64,000 nt of DNA, from assembly GCA_033725935.1 (NCBI GenBank), contig MU867088.1, positions 61,827 to 125,826 on the forward strand, read 5' to 3'. Below, one piece after another: positions 34,412 through 45,538 of the stretch; position 1 is the stretch's first letter; every line of letters begins with the position of its first letter. Under the pieces are notes generated by a model. It was not told the origin of the DNA. It saw nothing but the letters and a program-made list of their open reading frames with translations, and searched no databases. The stretch comes from Cladorrhinum sp. PSN259. Its lineage: Eukaryota > Ascomycota > Sordariomycetes > Sordariales > Podosporaceae. The position numbers and the translations under genes were made by a program.

Positions 34412-36572
34412 TGTGTCTGTACTGTGGGTTCCTTTCTTTGGCGTACTGTTTGTCTTGGAAGGGGATGTTTCGTTGGCGGAGCAAGCACGCACACATATAT
34501 CATATTTCATCATCCTGGGTGTTCGCCCTCCTTTTTGGGGTCTTTATTTACAGATCTCAAAATAGAGGGAGAATTGGCAATGTGATAACACGACAAGAAA
34601 TGGTAATGATGGAATTGAGATAAATTGGAAGAAGAATGGACGGAACACAACAACTTTTTTGCTGGCCAATAAACCACCGAATGTAGATAGCTTTCTCTCT
34701 TTTTTTGGGTTTCTTATTGTTATTAAAGGTCGTTTTTTTTCCTCAAATTTTTTTCTCTTGAAGGTGATGGAATGGAAATGTTTTAAAGAAAAAATATACC
34801 CTCTGGAATCCCCCTTTTTTCATTTTCTTGATTCGTTTCTTTTCTTTTTATGATGGACTATTTCCTTTTTCATTCACGGTTTTTTTTGGTTTCTCCAGAG
34901 GTTCGCTTATTTACTTTTTTTTTTTTTTTTTTTCCGCAAGTTCAAGATCTTTTTTCTTTTGCGATTTAGTCTCAGTGATGGATGGGGATGGATGAAATGG
35001 GGTTTTCGAAGTCTGAAGGTGAGGGTGAGGGTTTGGGGGGTTTTAGAGACTGAATTTTCTTTCTTTTTTTCCTTTTTGTTAAAGAAAGAAAGGGTTTTTG
35101 ACATGAAAGAATATTCCATAAAGGTTGCGAAGGAGGGGTTAGGGGGTTTCTGAATGAAGGGAGGGATGAAGAAGGGGTTCAAATTAGGAACGCTAGATGT
35201 GGGAGGGTTTGGATTTGAATGAGATGGATTGTGTCACTAAATAGGGTGAAGGGGAGTTTGAGAGAGGTAAAGGGGGAAGGGGAAAGGGGCGTAATAGATT
35301 ATAGGCTGGGAATATTGCGGGTGGTTGGGTGTGTGTGTGTGTGTGTGTGTGTGTTTGGCGATGTTATGGATGATGATGTGGGAGGGAGGGTTGGTGGTGG
35401 TGGTTGCAGTGGTGGTACACAAGTAAGGCCTGAGTGGGCATTTGATCATTTTTGATGGTGAACTAGAACGTTGTGAGTCGGAGAGTAGGGGGGCGGTGAG
35501 AGGATGACTATAGCAGTCATGGGTCGAGCAAGGCAAGGACGGACGGGAGAAGCAAGGATAGAATTGGGGGGAGGGAGAAGAGTCTCTTCATCCAAGGGAT
35601 GGGACAGACTTGAATGGGTACCTTTATAAGATTGGACGGTATGGGAATGGGAATAAGGAATGGTTTTTTTTGGGCAAATGCAGTAAGTAGGTAGGCAGTG
35701 GAGGATAGATTGGGATTTTGGGGATTGGGATTGAGATCAAGGGGGGATGGGTTTTCATGGCGGTGTTTTTGTTTTGTTTTGGCTTTGCAAGATAGGTTTC
35801 TTTTCTTTTCTCTCTTTTGTTCATATAGTTCTTGACATTCTAGGTAGATAGGTAGCATTTTCCCTTTTTCTTCTTCATCATCATCATTCAACTAGTTTCA
35901 TGGGTTTGGCTGGTGGGTGGTTGGTTTTTTTTTTGTGGTGGGAGAGGGAGGAAAAAAAATACGGGGGTTTAGGTAGATAGATAAATAGGTAGAAAAATAG
36001 CTAGTTATTAATTAGATAGATTCTTTTTTTTCTCTTTCACTTTCCCATGTTTTTATAGCCAAGTGAGTCTATTCATTTACGTAGTCAAGTAATTTCAGTA
36101 CTAAGAAAACTGTTGAGATATGATTCTGTGTTTATCTGAATGACAGAGTGTGGTACATGTACACAGCACGAAGGCATCGGCATATCATTTTGATACCTTT
36201 CCAGAGACCGAAAACCGAATCGATCGTTCATCTCTCCATTATTAATTGTACGTTGCAACGTGTGTGCGTTGCGTAGTTATAAATATTCATACAGGTTTGC
36301 CTCCCTTTCCTGTTCCCTTTGCCATTCCTTTACCCACATCTCTTTTTTGCCTCCCTTGATATTCATGAAGACGTATGAACCACACGATAACCCATCATAA
36401 AAAAAGACGCCCAATGTCCTTTGATAATCAAAAAACCTTTCAAAAAATAGAAGCGCGCTGCTTGCTCCCGTGTGTTTGTGTTGCGAAATGAGATATAAAG
36501 ATTTTTTGGTCATGAACTTCCTTCTTCTCTTCCTCTTTCGTCCAACCGTTCGTCGACTTCCATGCTTGGATT
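34412..36572. other. Convergent 3' flanks, low-complexity, no gene
   Basis: The stretch lies between the 3' ends of transportin (plus) and GDA1 (minus). It is rich in T runs, for example a run of about 18 T at 34916-34933, and GGGA-type sequence. A (GT)n run occurs at 35329-35354. Short tandem TAGGTAGATAG-like words lie near 35830-35850 and 35970-36020. No coding sequence is supported. Confidence 0.6.
35329..35354. repeat. (GT)n microsatellite
   Basis: Thirteen uninterrupted GT dinucleotides in the intergenic stretch downstream of transportin. Confidence 0.9.
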
Positions 36573-38286
36573 TTAGTGAACCTCGGAAATCTTGCACTTC
36601 CAGCCGGAGTTTTGGGAAAGCAAAGGCAAGCTGTAACAGTATTAGCATCATCCACTCACAAAGTAGTTGAAAAGAAAAAAGAAAAAAAACATACCTAGCG
36701 CCCAAACACCAACCAAGCTCATTCCCCTTGATCTGCTTCGCAATCCTCACCTCCCGATCAATCGGCATCTCATAACCAGTGTGCGTAAGCGCCAGCATGA
36801 AATTCAGATCCATGCAGTGCTCAGGCCTATCATTCAACTCCTCGAGCGCACCCTGAACCGAGGTAAAAACATCCCACTCCTTCTCACCACCGCAAACCCT
36901 GTTGGTCAAATCCGACATCTCCCTAAGAGTAAAAGACTCGGGCATGCCAAGCGGCTGAGTGCGGTCATAAAAGTACGAGAGGAAGTAAATATCCTCCCTT
37001 GCAAAAGTCTTGGCCATGCTGGGCTGGTGAACACCGTTGAAAGAGCAAGGGGCAAGCTTGCAGTGAACGTCCTTCTTGAGGATGCGCTCGGCGAGGGCAC
37101 GGCACTGAGCGGGGGCAGCCCACTGGGGGCCGGTCATGTTGAGCTTGAGTTCCTTTCCGAGGGCGTGTCCGTCGGGAAGAACAATCTTGGCCATCTTGGT
37201 CATGCCGGCTGAGTAGCAGGGGTTGACGATGGGCTTGGCCATCCATGACTTGTCGTCCTTGTTCTCTTCGTAAATGTCCTGGACGAGAGTGGAGAGGATG
37301 GCTTCACGTGCGGACATGAGACCGTAGCCAAGATGGGAGTGCTGGTAGAGAGAGAATTTGCGGCCACCAAAGTCAAGGTCATATTTGTGATCGCCTTCGG
37401 CGAGCTTAGGGGGCATACCACCGGAGGCGAGACCCTCGAATGTAGGCTCGAACACGATCTGGGTGGAACCACCACCGAGATCAAAGACGGCAGCAGTAGG
37501 ACTGTGGTCGGGGCCGCCAATCTTGCCGAGGAGGTAGTTGGTGGTGATCCAGGCGTAGACACCCTCGTCGGAGCCGTCCATGATGGCGACACCGTTGTTT
37601 TCTTTGGAGACGAGAGGGAAGGGGTACTTGGTCTGGATGCGGTGACGGACGGCGTCGAGAATCTTGTCGGACTTTTCCGGTCCGACGAGACGGAGACCGG
37701 CGGTGGCCTTTACGGCGATGGGGGAGCAGGCCTTGAGTTTCTCGGGGATCTTTTCCAAGGCAGCGTCGAGGAGGATGTCGAGAGACTTGGCGGCGGCCTC
37801 GGGGTCGTCCTTGAATGCGCTGAGACCGCTGCTCTGGCCCTCAATCTTCTTGGTCATCTTGAAGAGAACCTCATCCTCGAGCTCGGGGGCGGGACCGCAG
37901 TTGTTGAACTTGTAGACGTGGATGCGCGATCCCGTGCTGCCGGCGTCGATCATGGAGACATACTGAACAATTGGCTTGTCCTTGGAGTATGACCTCGTGC
38001 ACCTGTCGGTTCCGTACGAGGAGTCGCTCGGTACTTGTCCTTGATTTTGGCCGCCTCCAGTGGTGATATCGACGGCCTTGGGCGAAAACAAGTAGAACAA
38101 TGTGAAGATGGCAAAGACAATGGCGCCAGTCTTGATGTAGCGTGCCCGCTGGGACTGCGACGCCCAGGAGGCCTGCATCTTTGCAAAGAGGGAAGCGTCC
38201 CTGTGTTCACCGTAGTACCGGTCGGGCTTCTCGTGAGGATCGTGGGCGATGTGCTTGGTCGGCAGCGAGACTGATGTTCGTCTCAT
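36573..38286 (-). CDS. gda1: Golgi guanosine diphosphatase (GDA1/CD39 nucleotidase)
   Basis: GDA1 hydrolyses GDP to GMP in the Golgi lumen, which drives exchange of GDP-mannose for GMP during glycosylation. Exons are 36695-38286 and 36573-36630, with a 64-bp intron (GTATGT, branch CTAAT, TTACAG). Splicing converts the end to GWCLGASLPLLSQNSGWKC, the family's C terminus. The product is about 549 aa. A type II signal anchor spans residues 53-68 (TGAIVFAIFTLFYLFS) after a basic cytosolic tail. Apyrase conserved regions are all present: IDAGSTGSRIHVY (from about residue 113), KATAGLRL, GVYAWITTNYLLG and VFDLGGGSTQIVF. Without splicing the frame would read on about 120 codons into a nonsense tail. 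The gene is divergent from the PPPDE-thioredoxin gene. Confidence 0.95.
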
Positions 38287-39109
38287 GAGGGAAGTAGAGG
38301 TGTGGTCGGAGACTCAGGGGCCTCGTCGTCGTCGTTTCTTCGTTTGATAATTTCGTCGAGTGCGCGGGTGCAGCGGCACGTTACACATCCATCGATGTGC
38401 TTGGTTTAGATATCGAAACGAAGGACAAGAAAAGACACAAGGGGTTTGTACTTGTAAAATAAAATAAAATAAAAAGGAATAAAATAGGGGTTGCGGCACT
38501 CCCAAAGATTTGTTCGATTGAAATGTGTTTCCACTGGAAATCCCCTGCCAGGGATGTTGCCGCGTCTGCCAAGATGTTCCTGACCAGGGTGTTGGCTGGC
38601 AGCTCAGCGTCCCGATAGGGCAGAGAGGGGCTACTTTATGTAATGGTAACAAATGTACTGGGACCTTATGCTTGGAGAGTTGACAATTGTCTGATGTGCT
38701 GGCAGGGTGGATTTGGGCGAATTTTTGCAACGGGAGTTTTTATAGTTGAATTTAAATGCAACATATTGTTTGAGCATAGAAAAGGAACTAGAATAGCGAA
38801 ATGATGGGAGTTATCGTTGGTGTAAGATAGCGAAAACAGGTACAGAAACATCAGATAACAGCGGGCGAGGTACCCCTCGTCGCAAACTCCCCTGCTTCCT
38901 CGGCCTTCCAGAACCTCACCTTTGCCTCTTTCCTCGTCACCTCTGCTGCCTCTACAGTCGATAGTATGTGAATAAATATTTTTCTTGATTCGAATCGACC
39001 ATTCCTTAACTTCACTCACTTTGATCTCTCCTAATTTCCTCGACCACGACTCGCCAACTGTTTCACCTCCCCCAAACTTTTACCGCTTCCGGCAGCGCCA
39101 TCACTCATC
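38287..39109. other. Shared upstream region of two divergent genes
   Basis: Divergent promoter region between GDA1 (minus) and the PPPDE fusion gene (plus). It includes an AATAAAATAAA-type run near 38456-38485. No gene is recognised. Confidence 0.6.
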
Positions 39110-41002
39110 ATGGATGTCCATGTTCTCATATATGACCTCTCTCGAGGTATGGCAAGCCAAATGTCAATGGGCTTACTTGGATTTCAACTAGACGCCATTT
39201 ACCACACATCCATTGAACTCAACCGACGAGAATATGTATATGATGGTCAGGTGGTTGCGATTAGGCCGGGGTCGTCACATCTCGGTCAGCCAATGCAGAA
39301 GCTGTTCCTTGGGAAAACTGAATGTACGTATACTTAATACGCCTCAAGGTCAATTGCTGATCAAGTCTCAAAGTGCCTATGGACGTTATAGAAGAGTATC
39401 TCGACTCACTGCGAGAAATCTACACCGTCGAGGCATACGACCTCTGGAAACACAACTGCAACAACTTCTCAAACGACTTTGCCATGTTTCTTCTGGGCAA
39501 GGGAATCCCTGAGCACATCACCAACATGCCTCAAGCTGTTCTGTACGTTTGCCACGAGGCCAAAGCGGCCCGCACCCCGCAATCCAGGGGCAAGGGACAT
39601 GTTCACTGACAGTTCGGACAGAGACTCGCCATTTGGTCAAATGTTACTGCCTGCTCTCAGCCAGCAGATCAATGCCAACAAGCACAGAGGCGGTATTCTG
39701 GGTATCCAACAGCAAACCCCGGGAAGCTCTGTCAAGCAGCAATCAGAGCTTCATCACCATCAAGGCAAGGTTCAGATTGCGAGCAATAACAGTCAACTTG
39801 ACCAGCTGTTGGCCAAACACCAGCATGCTTGCGCCGTCATATTCTTCACCTCGGCGACTTGCCCGCCGTGCAAGACTCTCTACCCTTTGTATGACCAGCT
39901 TGCCGCCGAGGTCGGGGATAAAGGCGTCCTGATCAAAGTCGACACGTCACGAGCATTTGACGTAGCCACAAAATACTCAATTCGAGCAACACCAACCTTC
40001 ATCACCTTCCTCAAGGGCCAGCAGGAAAACCAATGGAGCGGTGCTGACGCAGGTGCTCTGCAAGGAAACATCCGGCTGCTCGTTCAAATGGCTTGGCCGC
40101 CTCATCCACACCAGTCTCTCAACCTTCCGACCTTCAACAACAATCCTGGCGCGAAACCAGTTCTCTACACCAAAATCCCTCCTCTCCCTAAACTGCTCGC
40201 CAAAATGGGACCCGAGACTTCCTCGATTCAAGCGGTCAAGGACATGGCAAACTTTCTTGAAATCCGCGCCGCCCAGGGACCTGCTGAATCTCCTTTACCC
40301 TCCAATATCCCAGCATTCACATCCCTCATCCGGTCGTCCTTGACCAACCTCCCGACCGAGCTGCTATTTACAGTCATCGACCTATTTCGATGCGCTCTGA
40401 TTGATCCCCGTTTCAGTGGCGTTCTAGCCGAAGAATCAGGCCATCAAACCATCATTTCCATCCTCCAACATGTCAATAACACCCTCGAGTCTTCCTGTCC
40501 TTACGCTCTGCGCCTCGTAACGCTGCAGATGGCCTGCAATCTCTTCTCGAGCGGACTCTACCCGGATCAGATTTTGGGGTATGAGCCATTGAGAGTCGCA
40601 ATTACTCAGCTCATCTCAACGAGCTTTTTGGACGACGGACACGCAAATACCCGTGTGGCGGCGTCAAGTTTATTGTATAATGTTGCATTGGCAAATAGTG
40701 TCAAGAGAAGGGAAGGACCAGGCGATTTGCTGAGCGAGGGCGATCAGATCGAGTTGGCTGCGTCGGTTCTAGAAGCTATCACGCAGGAAGAGGGCTCGGC
40801 CGAGGCGTTAGAGGGGATGGTGCTTGCGATGGGGTATTTGGCTTATATGATGCCGTTGGATGGGGAGCTATCAGATTTACTGAGGACAATGGAGGCTGGT
40901 AGTACGGTACTGGCGAAGAAGGAGGTGAAGGCGTTTGGGGGGGTCAAGTTGCTGGATGAGGTTGGAGGGGTCTTGCTTGGGAAGGGGTTGGAGAGGAAGT
41001 AA
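39110..41002 (+). CDS. PPPDE (DeSI-like) peptidase - thioredoxin - PUL domain fusion protein
   Basis: Three domains are joined in about 587 aa. Exons are 39110-39323, 39374-39542 and 39622-41002; introns of 50 and 79 bp have GTACGT donors and AAAG or ACAG acceptors. The N-terminal PPPDE domain (residues 1-140) is a papain-fold cysteine peptidase related to DeSI deSUMOylating isopeptidases. Its His is His32 in IYHTSIEL and its Cys is Cys100 in KHNCNNFSNDF. The thioredoxin domain (about 180-285) has VIFFTSATCPPCKTLYPLYDQL with a redox pair Cys208/Cys211 and the cis-Pro loop IRATPTFITF. The C-terminal half (about 320-587) is helical and PUL/ARM-like, a type that binds Cdc48/p97 in Doa1/PLAA. The arrangement suggests a ubiquitin/SUMO-linked role coupled to redox control, which is inference. 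The acceptor at 39621 was preferred to the one at 39612 because it gives VLDSPFGQML. Confidence 0.9.
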
Positions 41003-41754
41003 ATGGGTACTAGAAATGGGTGATTCCCTTATATAGAGGCAATAATGAAATATCCAACGTACACTCATATAATCTTTACAAGTGACAGAATGAAAGGACT
41101 CAATGGGCTTTTGAGATGAGCGTGTCGATAACATCTTATCGCACTCGATAAGTGGAGTGCAAGCGAGGCGACACTGCCTGGACCTGTGGACCTCGACCTG
41201 GAACGCGTTAAAGCAACCTGGAAGCTGCAAAGCATCATCCTGGTAACACTTTCAACGCGACACCAACCCAAATTCAGTTTAGTTTTCCGTCATCCCTCGA
41301 ACCAGCAGCCAACCAGCGATCCGCCCCAGGCAAAACTTCTTGGCAATTTTACGATTTTACCACTCAACTCACCCTAGCAACCGTTGGTTACACCACACAC
41401 CCCTCCCCCCACCACCACCACAGTGCAGTGTAAACATCGCATTCTTGCCGAGTCGCGCGCGGCGCAAGGGAAGCACCACGCACCACAAACCCAAATAGGG
41501 AACAGGGAACCTAGGGAGCCACATATATATTTTAGGAAAGTTTGTGGAACATTTCGATTTTTCCTGTTTTGTTGTGTCTGTGTCGTGCCTTGCGTTACTG
41601 TGTACCCACTGCAGCACGCAACCTAGCGTAACACTAAAAAAGCAACAAACCAAAAGCTTAGGTGTGGAGCAGAAGTGGGTGGTGGATTTCGTTTCCGTTC
41701 ATTCGTTTGTTATGCTGCTTGCTGCTGCTAGCTTGCGCCCTCGACGACCTGTAA
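41003..41754. other. Intergenic between two plus-strand genes
   Basis: No gene is recognised. An upstream non-coding exon of the kinesin gene could lie here, since the kinesin start is not well fixed. Confidence 0.5.
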
Positions 41755-43924
41755 ATGTACACCAATCTGGAACGAAGATCTCGACAAGTTCTCGCCGACG
41801 TCAGGGAAACGCTTATTGGAATTTCTTTTGAGCCGAGACTTATGCCTGAAGCTGCGTCGTCTGCGTCGTCGTTGTCGTCGTCGTCGTACGATAATATGGA
41901 TGTTGGTGGTGGTGGTGGTAGTGGTGGAGTTGTTGATGGCGGGGCTGCTGGGAAGTCGACTTTTGCGAGCACTCCATCTTTGAGATCTAGAGATGGGGTC
42001 GGGATCGCCGGGATGAACCCAGGAGGAGGGAATGTCAAGGTTGTTGTGAGGGTGAGGGCGTTTTTGCCTAGAGGTATGTTTTGTTTATTCACCAAAGAAA
42101 ACTGGGTTGTGATACTGACATGGACGACACACAGAAATCAAGCGCGATGCGCAATGCCTCATTCGCATGGATCCCCACGATGAGCGAACCACCTTGATGT
42201 TTCCCAACGATACCGACCCCGCCAATGCGAGAGCGCGCGCCCGTAAGGTCATGGAGGAAAAGTCCTTCGTCTTCGACAGGAGCTTCTGGAGTCATGATCC
42301 TAGCGATGAGCATTATGCAACGCAGGAGCATGTCTACGATGGGTTGGGAGAGGAGTTTCTCGACCATAATTTTGACGGGTACAACACGTGCATCTTCGCC
42401 TACGGCCAGACGGGATCCGGCAAGTCCTACACCATGATGGGCGACCCCAGCAACCCCGAGATGGCCGGTCTGATCCCCCGCACCTGCGAGGACTTGTTCC
42501 AGCGCATCAAAGAGACCGAGGAGGAAATGTCCAACATGCGTTACCATGTGCGCGTCTCCTACTTTGAAGTCTACAACGAGCATGTGCGGGATCTTCTTGT
42601 TCCTGCTGCCCCTCCCGGTCAAGCAGCCAATTACCTCAAGATTCGCGAGTCCCCGACTGAGGGACCCTATGTCAAGGATCTGACCGAGGTGCCAGTGACG
42701 AATTTCGACGAGATCATGCGGTACATGCGGACGGGTGATGACAATCGAACAGTCGCCAGCACAAAGATGAACGATACCTCATCGCGCAGCCATGCAGTCT
42801 TTACCATCATGCTCAAACAAATCATGCACGACGTTGCCACTGACGAGACAACGGAACGCAGCTCACGGATTCGTCTGGTCGATCTCGCAGGCTCCGAGCG
42901 CGCCAAATCTACTGAAGCAACAGGCGCCCGTCTCCGCGAGGGAAGCAACATCAACAAGTCTCTGACCACCCTCGGCAGAGTGATAGCAGCACTCGCCGAA
43001 CCAAAGAAATCCAATCGAGGCGGTACATCTGTCGTCCCTTATCGCGACTCAATCCTCACCTGGCTTCTCAAGGATTCCCTAGGTGGTAACTCCAAAACGG
43101 CAATGATAGCTTGCATTTCTCCGTCTGATTACGAAGAGACGCTTTCCACTCTTCGTTACGCGGACCAAGCCAAGCGGATTCGCACTCGGGCCGTCGTCAA
43201 CCAAGATACTCTGTCGACTGCAGAGCGCGACGCCAAGATTGCAGCAATGGAGGAGGAGATTCGTTCGTTGCAGCTTGCTGTTTTCAACTCTAAAACCAGA
43301 GAGAAAGATGCGCGCCAGGCAGAGGAGAAGCTGGAGGAGTACCAAGTTCAAGTGAAGAAGCTGCAGCAGATGATGGAGGAAAGGAGCATGGCTGCCGACG
43401 CGAAGATGAAGGCTCTGCAGACGCAAAACGAGGCGCTTAAGCGGCATTTGAAGCTTGCTGTTGAGTATATGAAGAATCCTTTCAATTTGGATCGTTCTAA
43501 GCGTCCGGTGGTGACGGTAGAAGAGATTGGTGATGATAAAGAAGAAGAAGACGATGAAGATGAGGCATTCTTTGAAGCGGAGGAAGAGAATGAGAGGGAG
43601 AGGGAAAGGGAGAGACAAAGGAAGGAAGAGGAAGAGGAGAGAAAGAAGAGGGAATACGAAGAGGAATATCAGAGGGCCTACAATAATATGGAGGAGACGT
43701 TGAAATTTGGGATGAAGTTGTTGGAGGAGAGCAGGATGCTGAAGACTGTGCTTGAGGGTGATAGGGAGAGGTTTAGGGTCGGGGAGCCGAAGGATGAGTT
43801 GGAGAGGGAGATAAGGGCGATTATGGATCGTCAGTTCGCCGAGGCTGGGATCAAGCTGGGACAAGAACAACATGGCCATGGTCATGGCCATCATGCTGCT
43901 ACTGCAGAGAAGGTGATGGCTTGA
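41755..43924 (+). CDS. Short kinesin-3 motor (NKIN3 type)
   Basis: A plus-end-directed microtubule motor of the Unc104/KIF1 class. Exons are 41755-42073 and 42135-43924, with a 61-bp intron (GTATGT, CACAG), giving about 702 aa. The motor core starts at NVKVVVRVRAF. The P-loop GQTGSGKSYT lies near residues 199-208. Switch I is NDTSSRSHAVF, switch II DLAGSERAKSTEA, and kinesin-3-like blocks are PYRDSILTWLLKDSLGGNSKTAMIA in two parts. Loop 12, Lys-rich in animal KIF1, has only EPKKSNRGG. After the neck come coiled-coil segments, an acidic stretch and an RERERERQRK helix; no FHA or PH domain is visible, matching the truncated fungal kinesin-3 group that moves mitochondria in Neurospora. The tail ends His/Gly-rich (HGHGHGHH). 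The first 85 residues are Ser/Gly-rich; internal ATGs at residues 30, 47 or 87 are possible alternative starts. Confidence 0.9.
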
Positions 43925-45538
43925 TTTTTTTTGAGGCTTTGAGGAGGTTCCAACGCTTGGCTTGGCTTCGATTCGACTACTTACTCTCGGCTTTTGACTC
44001 TCGGAAGTTCTCGACATTTCGACTCGGGCATAATTCTTGTTTGGGTGGAATTACACCTTTTATTTCTTCGCCTCTGTTGTTTTGATGGATCCCATTCAGC
44101 TCAACGATTTCACGGCTTCGACACAGTTTTACCACATGGATTTTCGGTTTCTGTTTTTGTTTTTGTTTTGTTTCTTTCACGATACCACTTCTTATGACGA
44201 AGACGCAGCCACGTTTTTTTCGTCTTTTTTTTCTTTTTCGGTACAAAAAGCAAGCAAGCAATCCAGCAATGACTTTTTGTTTGATGGGGTTTCTTTTTCA
44301 CGAATTAATTGGGACGAAGGGTGACCGAGGCGTTTTGAGATATTGGACAATGGAATACGGACAACCTGGGACAAGTCTGGGAAGATGAGGAAAGAGGGGG
44401 CAGACAGTAACAGCAAGGGAAGCACGGGTCTGTTGTGTTGCGATGTTATACTAGGATTTGGAGGACTATGCAAGGGATCCATTCAATGTTTTATTTAGTG
44501 TATAAAATAAGTTTCCTGTGGAGATGGATTATGAATGAGCTTGAGATTTTTTCTTACAAATGAAGTTGAAGTTTTAGTATTATTCATTATAAACTCGACT
44601 ATGAAAACTCGTCATTACACTCCTCCTGCTGTCCTGTCCTGTTCACCGTTCTGTCGAATCACTAGATCCCATTGCGTGAACCTTATAGTCCAACCCATAG
44701 GGACGTCCCTACATAGCTATGTATGTATGTAGCCCTTCCTCTAGATGGTACAACTCCTATACTATCATTGTTCATTTTGTTTTATTCCGATCTTACTTGA
44801 GAAGTTGTAGATTTTCTTTTTCTTTTTCTTGTCCTTCATGGTACTGTTATGCGATTATAAATGTTAAAGGCTGCTAAAGTAACTTCATATCATATCCGTA
44901 TGAAAATATCAAAACTCGAGGAGCTCCCGTCTCGTTGCTAAACGAATGAACGAACGAACGAAAAAAAAAACAAAGGGGGGACTCGACTGGGCTGGACTGG
45001 GCTGGACTGGGTTGTGTAGTAACTGTGTAATACTACTGTATGTATGTATGCACCTTGATGGCCAGCTCGCCAGGTTCCCCCTTTCCCCAGAACCAATGCT
45101 CCGTATCTATATCTATATCTATAACTTCCCGCATATTATTTCCCAACCCGCCCTAGAAAACTTAAAAGTAACTTGGTGGTCTGGGGGGTTTCAATGCCAA
45201 ACCTTCCTTTGAGTTAAAGGGAGCTCGCCCGTTCAATTCCTCCCTCGGCCGACCCACAGAGTAAACGCACCTAATGCGTTTCGTACCCGGGCGCCTCCCC
45301 CAAAAAATTCGGGGAACTGCCCGGCGAGCTTTTGCTATGATCTTTCTTTTTTTTTTCTGCATGCTGCTTATGACCAGAAGCACATTATAGTTGGGAAAGA
45401 ATAAAATGTAATTGGTATTCAACAAACGATACTACTTGAACCTGATACCAAAACGCCCACACCATCTAAAACTCCAGTCTTCATGAAGCCCAACCAATCA
45501 CTCTCATCTACTCTCTCTATGTCTAATATTACGGCCGA
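43925..45538. other. Convergent 3' flanks, no gene
   Basis: The stretch lies between the 3' ends of kinesin (plus) and the heme-oxygenase-like gene (minus). It has T-rich runs (44150-44240, 44810-44830) and short tandem words such as GGGCTGGACT at 44990-45010 and TATCTA at 45105-45121. No tRNA-like fold could be confirmed. Confidence 0.6.

Noticed and set aside
34916..36050. T-rich and TAGGTAGATAG-like words considered as a mobile-element remnant
   Set aside because: No terminal repeats, target duplications or coding remains were seen; ordinary low-complexity 3' flank is sufficient.
37333..37992. 219-aa plus-strand frame opposite GDA1
   Set aside because: Antisense shadow with Gly/Val-rich composition produced by the GDA1 codons.
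45205..45260. GTTCAATTCC word resembling a tRNA T-loop
   Set aside because: The flanking bases do not form a T-stem and no acceptor stem or anticodon arm could be found.
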